Origin: Halomonas sp. 'Soap Lake #6'
Lineage (GTDB): Bacteria > Pseudomonadota > Gammaproteobacteria > Pseudomonadales > Halomonadaceae
Assembly: GCF_003031405.1 (NCBI RefSeq)
Contig: NZ_CP020469.1
Span: 3,472,001-3,536,000 of the forward strand
Reading direction: 5' to 3'
Length of the DNA stretch: 64,000 nucleotides
Shown here: positions 18,281-28,163 of the stretch, piece after piece
Layout of the letters: each line of letters opens with the position of its first letter
Numbering within the stretch: the first letter of the stretch is position 1
Position numbers and translations under genes: made by a program
The notes under the pieces: model-generated
Seen by the model: only the letters and a program-made list of their open reading frames with translations
What the model was told of the DNA's origin: nothing
Database searches by the model: none

Positions 18281-19117
18281 ATGCCGCAGCCGCCACAAAG
18301 CTATCGCGAGCTAGAAATGCTGATCACCGCCGAGTACGCCACACTAAGCAAACGGCTACAGCAAACCGCACGCTTTATGCTCGACCATCCTCAGGAAGTA
18401 GCCCTGGCCACCGTGGCCAAAATTGCCGAGCAAGCGGATGTCACCCCATCCACCCTGATTCGCTTAGCCAATAGCCTGGGATTTAAAGGCTTTTCCGAGA
18501 TGCAGCAGCTATTTCGCAGTCGCTTGGTCGACGAGTTGCCTAACTACACCGAACGCATTCGTGCAGTGCGTAGCGCTACCGGCGAAACCCCAGATAGCAC
18601 ACAACTTTTATGGGAATTTGCCGACGCCAACCGCGCTGTTCTTGAGCAACTACCCAGCCGCATCGACCCAGCCAGCCTGGAGAAAGCGTTGGATATCTTT
18701 GAACAGGCCCATGCCATCCATGTGATGGGCGCCCGACGCAGCTTTGTCGTAGCCAGCTACATGACCTACGCCCTGGCCCACGTGGATAAACCCGCTTTAC
18801 TGGTCAGTGGTTTGGGTGGCATGTACGGCGAGCAGCTGCGCGCCATGAGCCAACAAGATGCGCTGTTAACGATCAGTTTTTCGCCCTATGCCGAAGAGAG
18901 CCAGCAAGCCTGTGCAGACGCTCATCAGCGTGGCCTGCCTATTGTGGTGATCACCGATTCACTGCTTAGCCCCCTCGCCCACTTCGCTGATGTTGTCTTT
19001 GTGGTAAATGAAGCCGAGGTCAAAAGCTTTCGAGGCTTAACCGCCTCACTTTGTCTAACCCAGGCCCTGGCGATTGGCCTTGGAGTACGCCAAGACAAGC
19101 GCCGCCAAAAACAATAA
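18281..19117 (+). CDS. iolR: RpiR/MurR-family regulator of inositol catabolism
   Basis: 278 residues: N-terminal RpiR helix-turn-helix (LSKRLQQTARFMLDHPQEVALATVAKIAEQADVTPSTLIRLANSLGF) and a C-terminal SIS sugar-phosphate-binding domain (AIHVMGARRSFVVASYM, LLTISFSPYAEESQ). AAGGAA precedes the ATG. It sits between the importer operon and iolG-iolB and should sense an inositol-pathway phosphate and repress the regulon; that role is inferred from family precedent. Confidence 0.9.
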   Translation: MPQPPQSYRELEMLITAEYATLSKRLQQTARFMLDHPQEVALATVAKIAEQADVTPSTLIRLANSLGFKGFSEMQQLFRSRLVDELPNYTERIRAVRSATGETPDSTQLLWEFADANRAVLEQLPSRIDPASLEKALDIFEQAHAIHVMGARRSFVVASYMTYALAHVDKPALLVSGLGGMYGEQLRAMSQQDALLTISFSPYAEESQQACADAHQRGLPIVVITDSLLSPLAHFADVVFVVNEAEVKSFRGLTASLCLTQALAIGLGVRQDKRRQKQ

Positions 19118-19130
19118 GAGGAGAACGCAT

Positions 19131-20126
19131 ATGAAACTCGCGCTAATCGGCGCTGGACGCATCGGCAAGGTGCATGCCCAGGCCATTTATTCCCACCCTG
19201 ATGTTACGCTGGCAGCGGTGGCCGATTTTTATCAGCCTGCTGCAGAGGCGCTGGCCAAGCAGTACGACAGCCGAGCGGCGACTGTTGACGAGATTTTCGC
19301 CGACGACGCCATTGATGCGGTACTGATTGCCTCAAGCACGCCCACCCACGCGGAGTATCTGGAGCGTGCCGCCCGTGCTGGTAAGGCAATTCTGTGCGAA
19401 AAACCCATCGCCCTGGACTTGGCTCGCACCCGCGATGCCTTGCAGGTGCTTAGCGAACACCCAGTGACCTGCGCGTTAGGCTTTAATCGCCGCCACGATC
19501 CCCAGTTTGCGGCGCTTAAACAGGCCATCACCCAAGGGCGTATTGGCGTGCTTGAAACCCTCACCATCATCAGCCGCGACCCTTCTCCCCCACCAGCCGA
19601 GTATGTGGCTGAGTCCGGTGGGCTATTTCGCGACATGATGATTCATGACCTGGATATGGCCCGCTGGCTACTGGATGAGCCGATTGAGAGCGTCTTTGCC
19701 GTAGGTAGTTGTCTTATCGACCCTGCCATTGGTGAAGCAGGCGATGTGGATACCGCCATGGTCACCCTCACCACCGCTAGTGGCAAGCTGTGCCAAATCA
19801 GCAACTCACGGCGCGCCTGCTATGGCTACGATCAGCGTATTGAAGCCTTTGGCAGCCAAGGCATGCTCCAGGCACAGAATGAGTGCGACACCCGGCTACG
19901 CTTTACCGGCGAAGCCGGGCAAGTAGAGGAAAAACCCAAGTGGTTCTTCCTGGAACGCTACGCCGACGCCTATCGGCTTGAAATTGGCGACTTTGTGGCA
20001 GCGTGGCAGGAAAAACGCGCCCCCGTAGCGGGCGCGCTGGATGGTTTGGAGGCGCTACGTTTGGCCGATGCCGCGGAGCGTTCGCTGCGAGAGGGTCGCA
20101 AAATCCTGCTTGATGCAGCGGTTTAA
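19131..20126 (+). CDS. iolG: Inositol 2-dehydrogenase
   Basis: 331 residues starting MKLALIGAGRIGKVHAQAIYS, with AGGAGA upstream of the ATG at 19131. The CEKPIALDL block carries the Gfo/Idh/MocA lysine, and the MMIHDLDMARWLL block the conserved Asp and His. It oxidises myo-inositol to 2-keto-myo-inositol with NAD. It follows iolR by 13 bp and precedes iolB. Confidence 0.92.
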   Translation: MKLALIGAGRIGKVHAQAIYSHPDVTLAAVADFYQPAAEALAKQYDSRAATVDEIFADDAIDAVLIASSTPTHAEYLERAARAGKAILCEKPIALDLARTRDALQVLSEHPVTCALGFNRRHDPQFAALKQAITQGRIGVLETLTIISRDPSPPPAEYVAESGGLFRDMMIHDLDMARWLLDEPIESVFAVGSCLIDPAIGEAGDVDTAMVTLTTASGKLCQISNSRRACYGYDQRIEAFGSQGMLQAQNECDTRLRFTGEAGQVEEKPKWFFLERYADAYRLEIGDFVAAWQEKRAPVAGALDGLEALRLADAAERSLREGRKILLDAAV

Positions 20127-20208
20127 ACAGGCGCAAACAACCACGCTATTTTTCCGATTTTAGATTTCAGCTGCCAGCAGAGCTGTTAGCCATCAAAAGG
20201 AGCGAAAG

Positions 20209-21012
20209 ATGCCATCCCTACTGGTACGCCCCACCGCCCCAGATGCTCAAGGCACCGTGATTGACGTTACCCCAGCATCAGCAGGCTGGACCTATGTCGG
20301 CTTTCGGGTGCATAAACTTTCCAAAGGCCAGCGCCTTGAAGCAAGCAGCGAGAATCAGGAGGTCTGCCTGGTGCTGTTAACAGGCCGCGCCAATGTTATC
20401 TGCGGCGAGCATCGCTTTGACGATATTGGTGAGCGTATGGATATCTTCGAGCAAATTCTTCCCTACGCGGTGTATCTGCCCAATGGGGTTAGCTATGCAG
20501 TGGAAGCAACCACCGATCTTGAACTAGCGATATGCACCGCCCCTGGCCATGGCAACCACGCTCCACGGCTGATCGCGCCTGACAACATCAAGAAGAGCAC
20601 CCGTGGCCAGGGTACCAATACCCGCCATATCCACGATATTTTGCCGGAAAGCGAACCCGCCGATAGCCTGCTGGTAGTCGAAGTATTTACCCCCGCGGGC
20701 AACTGGTCGAGCTACCCGCCCCATAAACACGATGTGGATAACTTACCCCAGGAGTCACTGCTGGAGGAGACCTACTACCACCGTATTTACCCTAAACAAG
20801 GGTTTGCCTTCCAGCGCGTTTATACCGACGACCGATCCCTAGATGAAACTATGGCCGTCGAAAATGGCTGCTGCGTGTTAGTGCCCAAAGGCTACCACCC
20901 GGTGGGCGCCTCTCATGGCTACTCGCTCTACTATCTAAACGTGATGGCCGGTCCCAAACGGGCGTGGCAGTTCCACAACGACCCTGACCATGAGTGGCTA
21001 ATGAACGCTTGA
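20209..21012 (+). CDS. iolB: 5-deoxy-glucuronate isomerase
   Basis: 267 residues of the KduI/IolB bicupin fold. The conserved metal site is visible in NWSSYPPHKHDVDNLPQESLLEETYYHR (written in part), followed by VLVPKGYHPVGASHGY and AGPKRAWQFHNDPDHEW near the end. It converts 5-deoxy-D-glucuronate to 5-dehydro-2-deoxy-D-gluconate, the substrate for the IolC half of iolCJ. AGGAG precedes the start; a strong terminator follows. Confidence 0.93.
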   Translation: MPSLLVRPTAPDAQGTVIDVTPASAGWTYVGFRVHKLSKGQRLEASSENQEVCLVLLTGRANVICGEHRFDDIGERMDIFEQILPYAVYLPNGVSYAVEATTDLELAICTAPGHGNHAPRLIAPDNIKKSTRGQGTNTRHIHDILPESEPADSLLVVEVFTPAGNWSSYPPHKHDVDNLPQESLLEETYYHRIYPKQGFAFQRVYTDDRSLDETMAVENGCCVLVPKGYHPVGASHGYSLYYLNVMAGPKRAWQFHNDPDHEWLMNA

Positions 21013-21061
21013 GCAGCTGCCTATTTTGCCTGTAAGGCTTTACCTAGTGCTATGCTGTTGT

Positions 21062-21085
21062 GCCCCGCACCCGCGGGGCTTTTTT
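21062..21085 (+). terminator. Rho-independent terminator after iolB
   Basis: GCCCCGC (21062-21068) and GCGGGGC (21073-21079) form a 7-bp GC stem with a 4-base loop, followed by six T residues. It closes the iolR-iolG-iolB operon 50 bp after iolB. Confidence 0.9.
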
Positions 21086-21120
21086 ATGTATGGCTTTTAT
21101 TACAGACTAATGAGGCCCCC

Positions 21121-21864
21121 ATGCTTCCCGACTACTCCGCCATCGCCTGGCTGCTAATCATATTTTCTGTTTACCTCACCGGCATTTCAAAGGGTGGTTT
21201 TGCGGGTGGCTTCGGTACGCTTTCAGTGCCGCTCATGGCACTGGCGATTAGCCCCACCCAGGCAGCGGGTTTGTTGTTACCGCTATTGCTGGTGATGGAC
21301 GTATTCGCGGTAAAAGCGTGGTGGGGTAAACAGGCTGCCGCCGAAGTCTGGCGCTTTGTGCCGGGGCTGTTTGTGGGTGTGACCATAGGCACTCTGCTAT
21401 TTGGTAGTTTAAGTGAACAGGGGCTACGCCTTATTCTCGGTATTATTACCTTACTGTTCGCCACTTACATGCTGCTAAAGCCTGCTGCCAAGAAACCTAT
21501 TTCCACCCGGTGGGCGTTGCCAGCAGCAAGTGTCTGCGGTTTTACCAGTTTTATGGCCCATGCTGGCGCGCCGCCGCTGAATGTTTATCTAATGCCGCGC
21601 AAACTGCCTAAAGAGACCTTTATAGCTACCTGCGCCGTCTCGTTTGCAGTGGTCAATGTGATCAAACTGGGCCCATATATGTGGCTTGGCGAAGTGAACG
21701 TCACCAGCGTTTGGGCGTCGCTGTTGCTGGTGCCTGTCGCCTGGTTTGGCGTACGAAATGGCCTGTGGCTGCAAAGCCGCGTTAACGAAGCGCTATTCTA
21801 CCGCTTAGTGATCATCGCCATGTTCTTGGTTGGTATCAATTTGGTGTGGCAGGCAGTGAGTTAG
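21121..21864 (+). CDS. TauE/SafE (TSUP) family membrane transporter
   Basis: 247 residues with seven or eight hydrophobic segments and the family blocks GISKGGFAGGFGTLSVPLMAL and FMAHAGAPPLNVYLMPRKL. The ATG at 21121 follows the iolB terminator; an in-frame ATG at 21052 would read through the hairpin and is less likely. TSUP proteins export or import sulfite, sulfoacetate and other small anions. The substrate here is unknown. Confidence 0.85.
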   Translation: MLPDYSAIAWLLIIFSVYLTGISKGGFAGGFGTLSVPLMALAISPTQAAGLLLPLLLVMDVFAVKAWWGKQAAAEVWRFVPGLFVGVTIGTLLFGSLSEQGLRLILGIITLLFATYMLLKPAAKKPISTRWALPAASVCGFTSFMAHAGAPPLNVYLMPRKLPKETFIATCAVSFAVVNVIKLGPYMWLGEVNVTSVWASLLLVPVAWFGVRNGLWLQSRVNEALFYRLVIIAMFLVGINLVWQAVS

Positions 21865-22010
21865 CACGCGCTTAATTATTGAGTTGCAAAACTTAGCACT
21901 CAAATGCACTCCTCCCCTCACCTACGCCCTCTTACTCGTTAACAAGGAGGGTTTGGATCATCTGACATATCGTCATTTTGTTATTAACAATGACAACACA
22001 GGTGATATTC

Positions 22011-23402
22011 ATGTTTTCCAAATATGCTTTCATTCTTGCCGCCAGCACTTCATTGGGAATAGGGCTAACCACCCAGCCAGTTAACGCCAACACGTTTGTA
22101 CATTTATTTGAGTGGCCATGGGACGATATCGCGCAAGAGTGCGAAAACTGGTTAGGCCCCAAAGGTTATAAGGCCGTGCAAGTGTCACCACCGCAAGAGC
22201 ACATCCAGGGTGATGCTTGGTGGACGCGCTATCAGCCTGTTAGCTACCAATTGGAAAGTCGAAGCGGCTCCAGTACAGCGTTTACCCACATGGTTCAACG
22301 CTGTGAAGCGGCAGGGGTCGATGTGTACGTCGACGCTGTGATTAATCACCTAGCCCACGGCAAGGGCCAAGGCACCGCAGGGTCCCACTATGACCACGAG
22401 ACCCTGAGCTACCCTCATTACCAGCCCCAAGATTTTCACGAACCTTGCGGTATCGAACAAGACGACTATACCCATAACTCAGAGCGTGTTCGCCGTTGCC
22501 AGTTGGTAGGCCTTCCCGACCTCAAAACCGGCAACCCTGCCGTGCAAAACAGCATTGCCGAATACCTGAATAGGCTAGCCGAACTAGGTGTGAAGGGCAT
22601 TCGAATTGATGCCGCTAAACATATGGCCCCTAATGATATTGCGCACATTCTAGAACGGCTGGAATATCCACTTTATGCCTTTCAGGAAGTTATTGACCTA
22701 GGAGGCGAAGCGATTAGCGCCCTTGAGTACCAAGGCATTGCCGATATCACCGAGTTTCGCTATAGCGCGTACCTGGGTGATATTTTCAATAACCAGCCAC
22801 TGGTCAACCTCCGTCGGCTGGGCGAAGAGCATGTGCTTTTACCCAGCGAAATAGCCGTTGTATTTACCGATAACCACGACAATCAACGTGGACATGGTGC
22901 CGGAGGTGATAATATTTTGACACACCAAGACGGCAACCTTTACCGCCTGGCCAATATGTTTATGCTTGCTTGGCCTTACGGCTATCCCAAAATCATGTCG
23001 AGCTACACATTTACTGACAGCGACCAAGGCCCACCAAAAACAGCGGTATATCAACAAGAAGAAATACAGTGTGGAGAAGCCTGGGTATGCGAACACCGCT
23101 GGCCCGAGATTGCCAATATGGTCGCGTTCCGCCAATACACTGAGGGCGCAGACGTTACGCACTGGTGGGATAACGGCAATAACCAAATAGCGTTTAGCCG
23201 AGACACTCAAGGCTTTCTTGCTATTAACCGTGAACACAACGATTTAACACGCACATTCGACACCAACATGGCCGATGGCCACTACCAAAACGTCGTGGAT
23301 GATGACCAATGTGTTGCCGTTGAAGACGGACAACTCACGTTAAACATCCCTGGCATGTCTGCCGCCGCGCTACATGTCGGCGCCCCCTGCCCAGCGCCAT
23401 AA
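22011..23402 (+). CDS. Secreted alpha-amylase, GH13
   Basis: About 463 residues. The ATG at 22011 has AGGTGA five bases upstream and gives a clear signal peptide (MFSKYAFILAASTSLG, cleavage near VNAN). The GH13 regions are visible: VDAVINHL, GIRIDAAKHM (nucleophile Asp), AFQEVIDLGGEA (acid/base Glu) and FTDNHDNQRGHG (third acidic residue, chloride-dependent animal-type style). It is a compact enzyme of the domain A/B/C class, with no starch-binding module seen. It would hydrolyse alpha-1,4-glucans outside the cell. It appears to be a single-gene unit. Confidence 0.92.
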   Translation: MFSKYAFILAASTSLGIGLTTQPVNANTFVHLFEWPWDDIAQECENWLGPKGYKAVQVSPPQEHIQGDAWWTRYQPVSYQLESRSGSSTAFTHMVQRCEAAGVDVYVDAVINHLAHGKGQGTAGSHYDHETLSYPHYQPQDFHEPCGIEQDDYTHNSERVRRCQLVGLPDLKTGNPAVQNSIAEYLNRLAELGVKGIRIDAAKHMAPNDIAHILERLEYPLYAFQEVIDLGGEAISALEYQGIADITEFRYSAYLGDIFNNQPLVNLRRLGEEHVLLPSEIAVVFTDNHDNQRGHGAGGDNILTHQDGNLYRLANMFMLAWPYGYPKIMSSYTFTDSDQGPPKTAVYQQEEIQCGEAWVCEHRWPEIANMVAFRQYTEGADVTHWWDNGNNQIAFSRDTQGFLAINREHNDLTRTFDTNMADGHYQNVVDDDQCVAVEDGQLTLNIPGMSAAALHVGAPCPAP

Positions 23403-23513
23403 CTCTGGGTATGCGATACAGGCCCTCAGCCGCTGCCTCACTAGCATTTATTTGCTATCGCTTGGCGGTTGATCATGTTTTCCGCTTATTGGTCGGCGCT
23501 GCAAGGTACGGTT

Positions 23514-24407
23514 TTACAGCGCGACAAGCACCAGCCCCAAGAGCATTACCAATGTACCGACGGCTTTGGCCGTCGATGCTGGCTCTTTTAGCCATAGCAC
23601 GCCCATCAATACACCCACTGGGATAGACAACTGACGCAGCGCCACGATGTAACTGACTTCTTCTGTGAGCGCTAGGGCGATTAATACCAGGCCGTAGGTG
23701 CAGGTCATCATCAGGCCTGTGGCGACTAGCATGGTTAATCCCTGCTGGCGCAGCGCAGGTAGGCGGCGGCGCTCCGCCGGTAGCAGCGCCAGTAGCGGGA
23801 GCGCCCAGGTTAGCGTCATCAACGCTTGCAGCACCATGAACACCGCTCCGGCGGTTAACCCGCTATGCCCCACACCCTGCATTAACCCCAACGCCTGCTT
23901 ATCTATTAGTGAGTAACCAACAGTGCCTACCGCTGCCAGCAACGCAAAGCCCATGGCAGGTGTGAGGTAGGTGGATAGCCTGCGCGCGTCTGGGTGGCTA
24001 AGCGGCAGGCAAAGTGCGCCAGCCACTACTAATGCCATGCCAATGCCATCCCAACCATCCAGCACGCGATTACCCAGCAGCGCAATGGAGACCAACGGCA
24101 CTAGCACCACCGGCAGCGCCCGAGCGATGGGGTAAAGCACACTGACTTCACCTCGGGCATAGGCCCAGGCTAAGCCGCCCATATAGAGCATTTGGCACAG
24201 TCCAGAAAGCGCCAGCCAGCCCCAGAAGGCAGTTGGCAGCGCGCTCAACGATGGCCCCAACCATAACAGCGGAATAAGCACTGCCCCACCTGCACCGTAG
24301 GCCAAGGAAAACGCTCCCAACGAAGGTGCATTGCGTTTCCCCAGTACGTTCCACCCGGCATGCATACATACTGAAACCAGCACTAATGTTAAGGCGGCTG
24401 GGCTCAA
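23514..24407 (-). CDS. EamA/DMT-family transporter
   Basis: 297 residues with ten hydrophobic segments in two EamA repeats (opening [22 protein letters not shown]; second repeat near [21 protein letters not shown]). Its ATG overlaps the phnX stop by 4 bp, so it is translated as the last gene of the phosphonate operon. Substrate unknown; export of a by-product or uptake of a related amino compound is possible. Confidence 0.82.
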   Translation of the reverse strand: MSPAALTLVLVSVCMHAGWNVLGKRNAPSLGAFSLAYGAGGAVLIPLLWLGPSLSALPTAFWGWLALSGLCQMLYMGGLAWAYARGEVSVLYPIARALPVVLVPLVSIALLGNRVLDGWDGIGMALVVAGALCLPLSHPDARRLSTYLTPAMGFALLAAVGTVGYSLIDKQALGLMQGVGHSGLTAGAVFMVLQALMTLTWALPLLALLPAERRRLPALRQQGLTMLVATGLMMTCTYGLVLIALALTEEVSYIVALRQLSIPVGVLMGVLWLKEPASTAKAVGTLVMLLGLVLVAL

Positions 24408-25222
24408 GGACGCTCTCCCTGTTGAAGACGACGGTTAATGGCCTCGACCACGCCGGGCAATTCGGCAATGGTGGCAATGCAGTAGTGCGGTTGTGAGGAA
24501 GCAAACTGGGCAGCCACACGCTCATGGGCAGCTAGGCGCTCTGCCTCGCTAAGCGCCTGATACTGATCAAAGGTTAACCCAAGGGCATTGCCCGAGCAGG
24601 TAAGCGCAACTGTCCACATACCGGCACTGCGCCCTTCAAGAATGCCCGGTGTGGTGTCGTCGACTTTCACACAGGCGGCTACATCGCTAATGCCCAAGGC
24701 AATCACATTGGCCAGCGCCTGGGCAGGATGCGGGCGGCCATTGGGCACGTCATCGGTGGCCACCACATGATCCAGTTGCAAGCCGTTGGCCGCTGCCAGG
24801 GAGACGACTTTTTCCATCACCACTGCGGGGTAGCCAGAACATGAACCAACCTTGAGCCCCTGGGCACGCAGCGTGACTAAGGTGTCGAGTGCGCCGGGAA
24901 TAACCGCCGAGTGGTCAGCAATTTTGGCAATCTGCAACGGCATAAAACGCTCGTAAAGCACCGTAACATCGTTATCTGTTGGCGTATGGCCTACCGCTTC
25001 CGCAAAACGTGCGGCGATAGCCGGTTGATTGCACAGGGTACGGATATGGTCCCACTTACCCATCCCCATGGGGCCCCGGGCTTCTTCTAAACTAATCGCC
25101 ACACCAAGCTCGGCAAAGGCCTCAACAAAGATCTGGGTCGGCGCAAAGGAACCAAAATCAACCAGCGTGCCTGCCCAGTCGCTGATAACCGCTTGAAGGT
25201 GCTGAGGAGATTGATACTGCAT
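24404..25222 (-). CDS. phnX: Phosphonoacetaldehyde hydrolase (phosphonatase)
   Basis: 272 residues of the HAD superfamily. The nucleophile motif is [14 protein letters not shown], and the cap block [14 protein letters not shown] contains the Schiff-base lysine typical of Phn[21 protein letters not shown] is the HAD acidic motif. It cleaves the C-P bond of phosphonoacetaldehyde to acetaldehyde and phosphate. Its ATG shares one base with the phnW stop (TAATG). Confidence 0.93.
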   Translation of the reverse strand: MQYQSPQHLQAVISDWAGTLVDFGSFAPTQIFVEAFAELGVAISLEEARGPMGMGKWDHIRTLCNQPAIAARFAEAVGHTPTDNDVTVLYERFMPLQIAKIADHSAVIPGALDTLVTLRAQGLKVGSCSGYPAVVMEKVVSLAAANGLQLDHVVATDDVPNGRPHPAQALANVIALGISDVAACVKVDDTTPGILEGRSAGMWTVALTCSGNALGLTFDQYQALSEAERLAAHERVAAQFASSQPHYCIATIAELPGVVEAINRRLQQGERP

Positions 25223-26382
25223 TAGGCACTCCCTGATTGTGAAGATAGGTCAGCAATAAGAGAAATACCCATCTCGGTTAGCGCCTCTTGAATGGCACTG
25301 ATCAGTTGTGCAATTACCGTAATGCCTAGCTGACCAATACAACCGATGCGAAAGCTTTCTACCTCGGTCAACTTGCCGGGGTAGATTAAAAATCCACGCG
25401 CCTTTAGTGCCGCGTAGAAGGCGCCAAACTCAAAGGCAGGATCAGTAGGGCTCAAAAACGTGGTGATAATAGGCGATAGCCATTCGTCTTCCAGCAGCGT
25501 GCTAAATCCTAACGCTCGCATGCCTTTTACCAGCGCATCTCGATTGCGGGTATAGCGTGCGCAGCGCCCTGCTACTCCGCCCTCTTCCCGATGTTGGGCA
25601 AGCGCTGCCTGAAAGGCGACGACACTGTGAGTAGGAGGGGTGAAGCGCCATTGACCGGTGCGCTCCATATATTCCCACTGGGCATATAAATCCAGGCTCA
25701 GCGAATGGGCCCGCCCCTTACCTGCTTCAAGCAGTGTTCGGCGGAGGATCACAAAACCAAAGCCCGGCACACCTTCGATGCACTTATTGGAGGAGGAGAT
25801 GAGTACGTCGATGGGCGTCTGTACCACGCTGATCGGCACGCCACCAAACGAGCTCATGGCGTCCACTATTAGCGTCTTACCTGCGGCATGTACCACATCA
25901 GCAATTGCCTCTAAGGGGTTCAAAATGCCCGAGCTGGTTTCGCAGTGGACCAAAAATATCGATGTAATCTCTGGATATTGCTCCAGTAGCGCCGCCACTT
26001 CATTAGGCTGGGGTGGCAGGTAGTCACCTTTATCTAACGTGATATAGGCACGCCCCATGGTATCTAGCAGCTGAGCGGCGCGCTTACCGTAAGCACCATT
26101 CATCAGCACCAGCACTTTGCCATCCGGTTCGGTAGCGCAAGCCAGCGCACTCTCAACGGCAAAGGTACCACTGCCCTGCATCGGTACACAGGCGTACTCA
26201 TCGCTTGGCGCTTCCGCCATAGCAAGCAGTTGAGTGCGAATACTGGCGGTGACCTGGTTAAAGTCTTCATCCCAGGAGCCCCAGTCACGCATCATCGCCG
26301 CTTTGGTAGCATGGGAGGTAGTTAGTGGCCCTGGGGTTAATAGATAGGGCTCTTTTACGTCATGAATTACGTTGTCAATCAT
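25222..26382 (-). CDS. phnW: 2-aminoethylphosphonate:pyruvate transaminase
   Basis: About 386 residues, PLP aminotransferase class V. The N-terminal [17 protein letters not shown] block, [10 protein letters not shown] and [14 protein letters not shown] (PLP lysine) are family hallmarks. It converts 2-aminoethylphosphonate to phosphonoacetaldehyde. The chosen ATG ends at 26382 and lacks a clear ribosome binding site; the frame stays open to a GTG at 26424. A perfect copy of the phosphonate operator lies 1 bp upstream of the ATG, so an internal promoter and a very short leader are possible. Confidence 0.9.
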   Translation of the reverse strand: MIDNVIHDVKEPYLLTPGPLTTSHATKAAMMRDWGSWDEDFNQVTASIRTQLLAMAEAPSDEYACVPMQGSGTFAVESALACATEPDGKVLVLMNGAYGKRAAQLLDTMGRAYITLDKGDYLPPQPNEVAALLEQYPEITSIFLVHCETSSGILNPLEAIADVVHAAGKTLIVDAMSSFGGVPISVVQTPIDVLISSSNKCIEGVPGFGFVILRRTLLEAGKGRAHSLSLDLYAQWEYMERTGQWRFTPPTHSVVAFQAALAQHREEGGVAGRCARYTRNRDALVKGMRALGFSTLLEDEWLSPIITTFLSPTDPAFEFGAFYAALKARGFLIYPGKLTEVESFRIGCIGQLGITVIAQLISAIQEALTEMGISLIADLSSQSGSA

Positions 26383-26383
26383 T

Positions 26384-26395
26384 TGGTCTATACCA
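26384..26395. promoter_or_regulatory. PhnR operator copy 2, at phnW start
   Basis: TGGTCTATACCA is the exact reverse complement of the site upstream of phnS (30394-30405). It nearly touches the phnW ATG. TGGTATAGACCA is known as the binding motif of the related HutC-type regulator PhnF of mycobacteria. Binding by PhnR here is inferred. Confidence 0.7.
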
Positions 26396-26444
26396 GATAT
26401 TAACCGCAGGTTAGCCGTTAGCACAGCGGCTGTCTATGTATCGC

Positions 26445-28163
26445 CTATCCCGCTTGGCGCCAGCGCTGGGCGTTATTTAATAGAACATGGGTAAGTGCAG
26501 CATGAAGCAGTTTAACCACCAAGGATGTCAGGAATATCAGCACCGCCATGGCCGCCGCACTGGCAAAGTAGCCCGCCTCGTCCAAGTGCAGCACCGCCAC
26601 CGAGGCAAGCCGTGTATCACTGTTATAGAGAAACACCACCGCTGAAACCGTTGTCATTGCATTGACGAACAGGTACACCGAAATATCCAGCACGGCGGGC
26701 AGTGACACCGGCAGTGTCACCCGGCTGAATGTGGTCCAAAACGGTACTTTTAATGAAGCCCCTACCGCTTCAAACTCGGGGTCGAGTTGTTTCAGCGCGG
26801 TAATCGAGGTGAGATGACACACCGTATAAAAGTGCACCAGCGTATTGAGCACTAAAATCGCCATGGTGCCGTACAGCCAGTTAAGGGGGTTGCCTGTCTG
26901 ATTGAAGAAGAAGATATAGGCCAGCCCCAAGACCATGCCAGGAACAGCCATGGGCAGCATGGCCATAAAGTGTAGCCCTTGGCGCAGCGGGCGGTAGCCT
27001 TCGCTCTTTTCAATTAACCAGGCGTTAAAGAAAATCACCAGTGTGCCGATCAGTGCCACACTAAAGGCCAGCTTCAGTGAGTTAAACCACGCCCCCCAGC
27101 CACCGCCGCCTAAGCCTTGAAAGGTATAGTGCTGCAGCGTAAATGACAGGTTGTAGGGCCAGAACTGTATCATTGAGGCATACACTGCCGTACCGATCAC
27201 CAGCAAAATAATACCGGCCACGCTGTAGCACAGTAGCGCAAAAATCCAGTCCCGCACGGGGCTTGGAGTGGGCTGCCAAGGTACCGCCCGAGCCGAAAGT
27301 TGGGCGACTTGGCGGCGCTGTATCCAACGGTCAACGATAAACGAGAGCACCGCAGGCAGCAGAAGAATCACGCTGACCACTGCGCCCATTTGGAAGTTCT
27401 GCTGGCCCACTACTTGGCGGTATACGTCGGTGGCTAACACGCTGAACTGGCCGCCGATAATTTTAGGCACGCCAAAATCGGTAATCGCCAATGTAAACAC
27501 TACAAACAAGCAGGAAATTAGCCCATAGCGAACACCAGGTAGGGTAATCGTTAAAAACGTCCGCCACTTTGGTGTACCCAGCGCTTCGGCCGCTTCGTAG
27601 AGCCGTGCATCGCTATTGGTCAGCGCAGTGGTCAGCAGCATTAATGCGTGAGGAAAAATCCAGAAGCTCATGCCCATCACAATGCCGATCGGCCCATAAA
27701 TCGAGTGGCCAGCCAGAACATCGCGCAAAAACCCTTGATTGCCGAATAGGTAAACCAAACTGATAGCAGGTAGCAGCGACGGTGCCAAAATAGGCAGAAT
27801 CGCTAGCATACGAAATAGTCGCTTGCCCGGCATGCAGGTACGGGTAATGCCATAGGCGCATAGAAACGCCAAGCTCACCACGCTGACCGTGGCCATCAAT
27901 GCCACACTCAACGAGTTGGCGATGGAGTTAACCAGCGCGGGGGTTTGAAAATAGCGAGTGAAGTTAGCAAGACCAATAAAGTCGCCGCTGCGATCCTGAA
28001 CACTTTTGACCAGCATCGCGAATAGCGGAAACAGCAGCCCCACCACCAGCAGTGCAACGCCTGCGAGCAATACCAGCAAACGGATTAACGCCTCAGGTGA
28101 AACAGTCATGCCACGCCTTGGCAAAGACTTGGGAAAAGTCTTGGGCAAAGAGCTGTCCGTCAT
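26445..28163 (-). CDS. 2-aminoethylphosphonate ABC transporter permease, two-domain fusion
   Basis: 572 residues containing two binding-protein-dependent permease domains in tandem (about 30-290 and 330-560), each with six hydrophobic segments and an EAA-like loop (LYEAAEALGTPKWRTFLTITLPG; DPEFEAVGASLKVPFWTTFSRVTLP). This matches the fused AEP-type permease of the iron/phosphonate-like importers. Its ATG overlaps the ATPase stop (ATGA). The first 18 residues are low-complexity (PKTFPKSLPRRG) from a 12-bp DNA repeat; a second ATG follows them. Confidence 0.88.
   Translation of the reverse strand: MTDSSLPKTFPKSLPRRGMTVSPEALIRLLVLLAGVALLVVGLLFPLFAMLVKSVQDRSGDFIGLANFTRYFQTPALVNSIANSLSVALMATVSVVSLAFLCAYGITRTCMPGKRLFRMLAILPILAPSLLPAISLVYLFGNQGFLRDVLAGHSIYGPIGIVMGMSFWIFPHALMLLTTALTNSDARLYEAAEALGTPKWRTFLTITLPGVRYGLISCLFVVFTLAITDFGVPKIIGGQFSVLATDVYRQVVGQQNFQMGAVVSVILLLPAVLSFIVDRWIQRRQVAQLSARAVPWQPTPSPVRDWIFALLCYSVAGIILLVIGTAVYASMIQFWPYNLSFTLQHYTFQGLGGGGWGAWFNSLKLAFSVALIGTLVIFFNAWLIEKSEGYRPLRQGLHFMAMLPMAVPGMVLGLAYIFFFNQTGNPLNWLYGTMAILVLNTLVHFYTVCHLTSITALKQLDPEFEAVGASLKVPFWTTFSRVTLPVSLPAVLDISVYLFVNAMTTVSAVVFLYNSDTRLASVAVLHLDEAGYFASAAAMAVLIFLTSLVVKLLHAALTHVLLNNAQRWRQAG
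28117..28152 (-). repeat. 12-bp tandem repeat in permease N-terminus
   Basis: Three diverged 12-bp units on the plus strand (CTTGGCAAAGAC, TTGGGAAAAGTC, TTGGGCAAAGAG) encode Ser-Leu-Pro-Lys-like repeats right after the start codon. The unit keeps the frame. Confidence 0.7.

Noticed and set aside
21052..21120. N-terminal extension of the TSUP transporter from 21052
   Set aside because: It would translate the iolB terminator hairpin.
23411..23626. 71-residue plus-strand ORF after the amylase
   Set aside because: No family resemblance, runs antisense into the EamA gene and lacks a good ribosome binding site.
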